Of a DNA stretch of 64,000 bases, positions 63,901-64,000 are shown piece by piece. Numbering within the stretch: the stretch's first letter is position 1; each line of letters opens with the position of its first letter. The stretch is from contig JAYKKM010000048.1 in the NCBI GenBank assembly GCA_035772405.1, positions 1,305,001-1,369,000 on the forward strand, given 5' to 3'. A model generated the notes under the pieces. That model searched no databases and had not been told where the DNA came from. It saw only the letters and a program-made list of their open reading frames with translations. This DNA is from Chrysogorgia sp. JL179-B06. Taxonomy: Eukaryota > Cnidaria > Anthozoa > Scleralcyonacea > Chrysogorgiidae. The translations under genes were made by a program, and so were the position numbers.

Positions 63901-64000
63901 AGCAGTGATATACAAAGAAAGTTTAGGAATTGAGCGAATTTTGTTTAAACAGGTGTGTTTAAAGTTCAGAGCCAAACATTCTTTGTATTTCACTGTTGAA

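Noticed and set aside
63855..63954. Candidate USP48 exon between CACAG and CAG|GTGTGT
   Set aside because: In the required phase it hits TGA after two codons, and its start lies in the interior of a family 2 MITE. The next true exon is probably outside the window.

Overview
This is nuclear DNA from an animal. Protein-coding genes are split into many short exons with GT-AG introns, introns and spacers are AT-rich, and the repeat load is heavy: tRNA-derived SINEs, LINE and Penelope-like fragments, many short inverted-repeat transposons, and kilobase-scale satellites. I lean towards a cnidarian (anthozoan-like) because of the TMEM272-like protein, the compact gene order and the repeat style. That is only an inference, and another marine invertebrate cannot be excluded. 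There is no sign of an operon, CRISPR array, integrated virus or bacterial contamination.

Layout. 1-10 kb: the peroxisomal import receptor PEX5 on the plus strand, 19 exons, with its 5' end outside the window. 10-15.8 kb: a transposon-rich spacer holding a broken Harbinger transposase, two hAT-type non-autonomous elements and other MITEs. 15.8-16.2 kb: two exons of a weak THAP-like gene. 18.1-19.9 kb: the 3' end of a four-pass TMEM272-like membrane protein, whose last intron is a 1.2 kb pyrimidine satellite. 21.3-26.0 kb: a complete four-exon homeobox gene with a SATB/Dve-type ULD + CMP (CUTL) module. 27.5-33.5 kb: a partly resolved gene with a PH domain. 33.5-39.8 kb: spacer of MITEs, a SINE and LINE tails. 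39.8-40.9 kb: an intronless 344-residue ORF of unknown function with a hAT element just after its stop codon. 43.1-44.5 kb (minus strand): an intronless F-box/LRR gene. 45.3 kb to the window end: USP48 on the plus strand, 26 exons identified, running off the right edge.

The F-box/LRR gene (substrate recognition for ubiquitin ligation) and USP48 (deubiquitination) are head-to-head, 810 bp apart, with a SINE between them. PEX5 is itself regulated by ubiquitin, but I see nothing that makes these genes one functional system.

The most unusual items are the homeobox gene; a minisatellite of about 20 tandem copies of a tRNA-type Pol III A box; a set of short transposons whose target-site duplications can be read base by base (8 bp hAT, 9 bp Mutator-like, TTAA, TA); a MITE nested inside a tRNA-derived tandem array; and several large SINE hairpins in USP48 introns.
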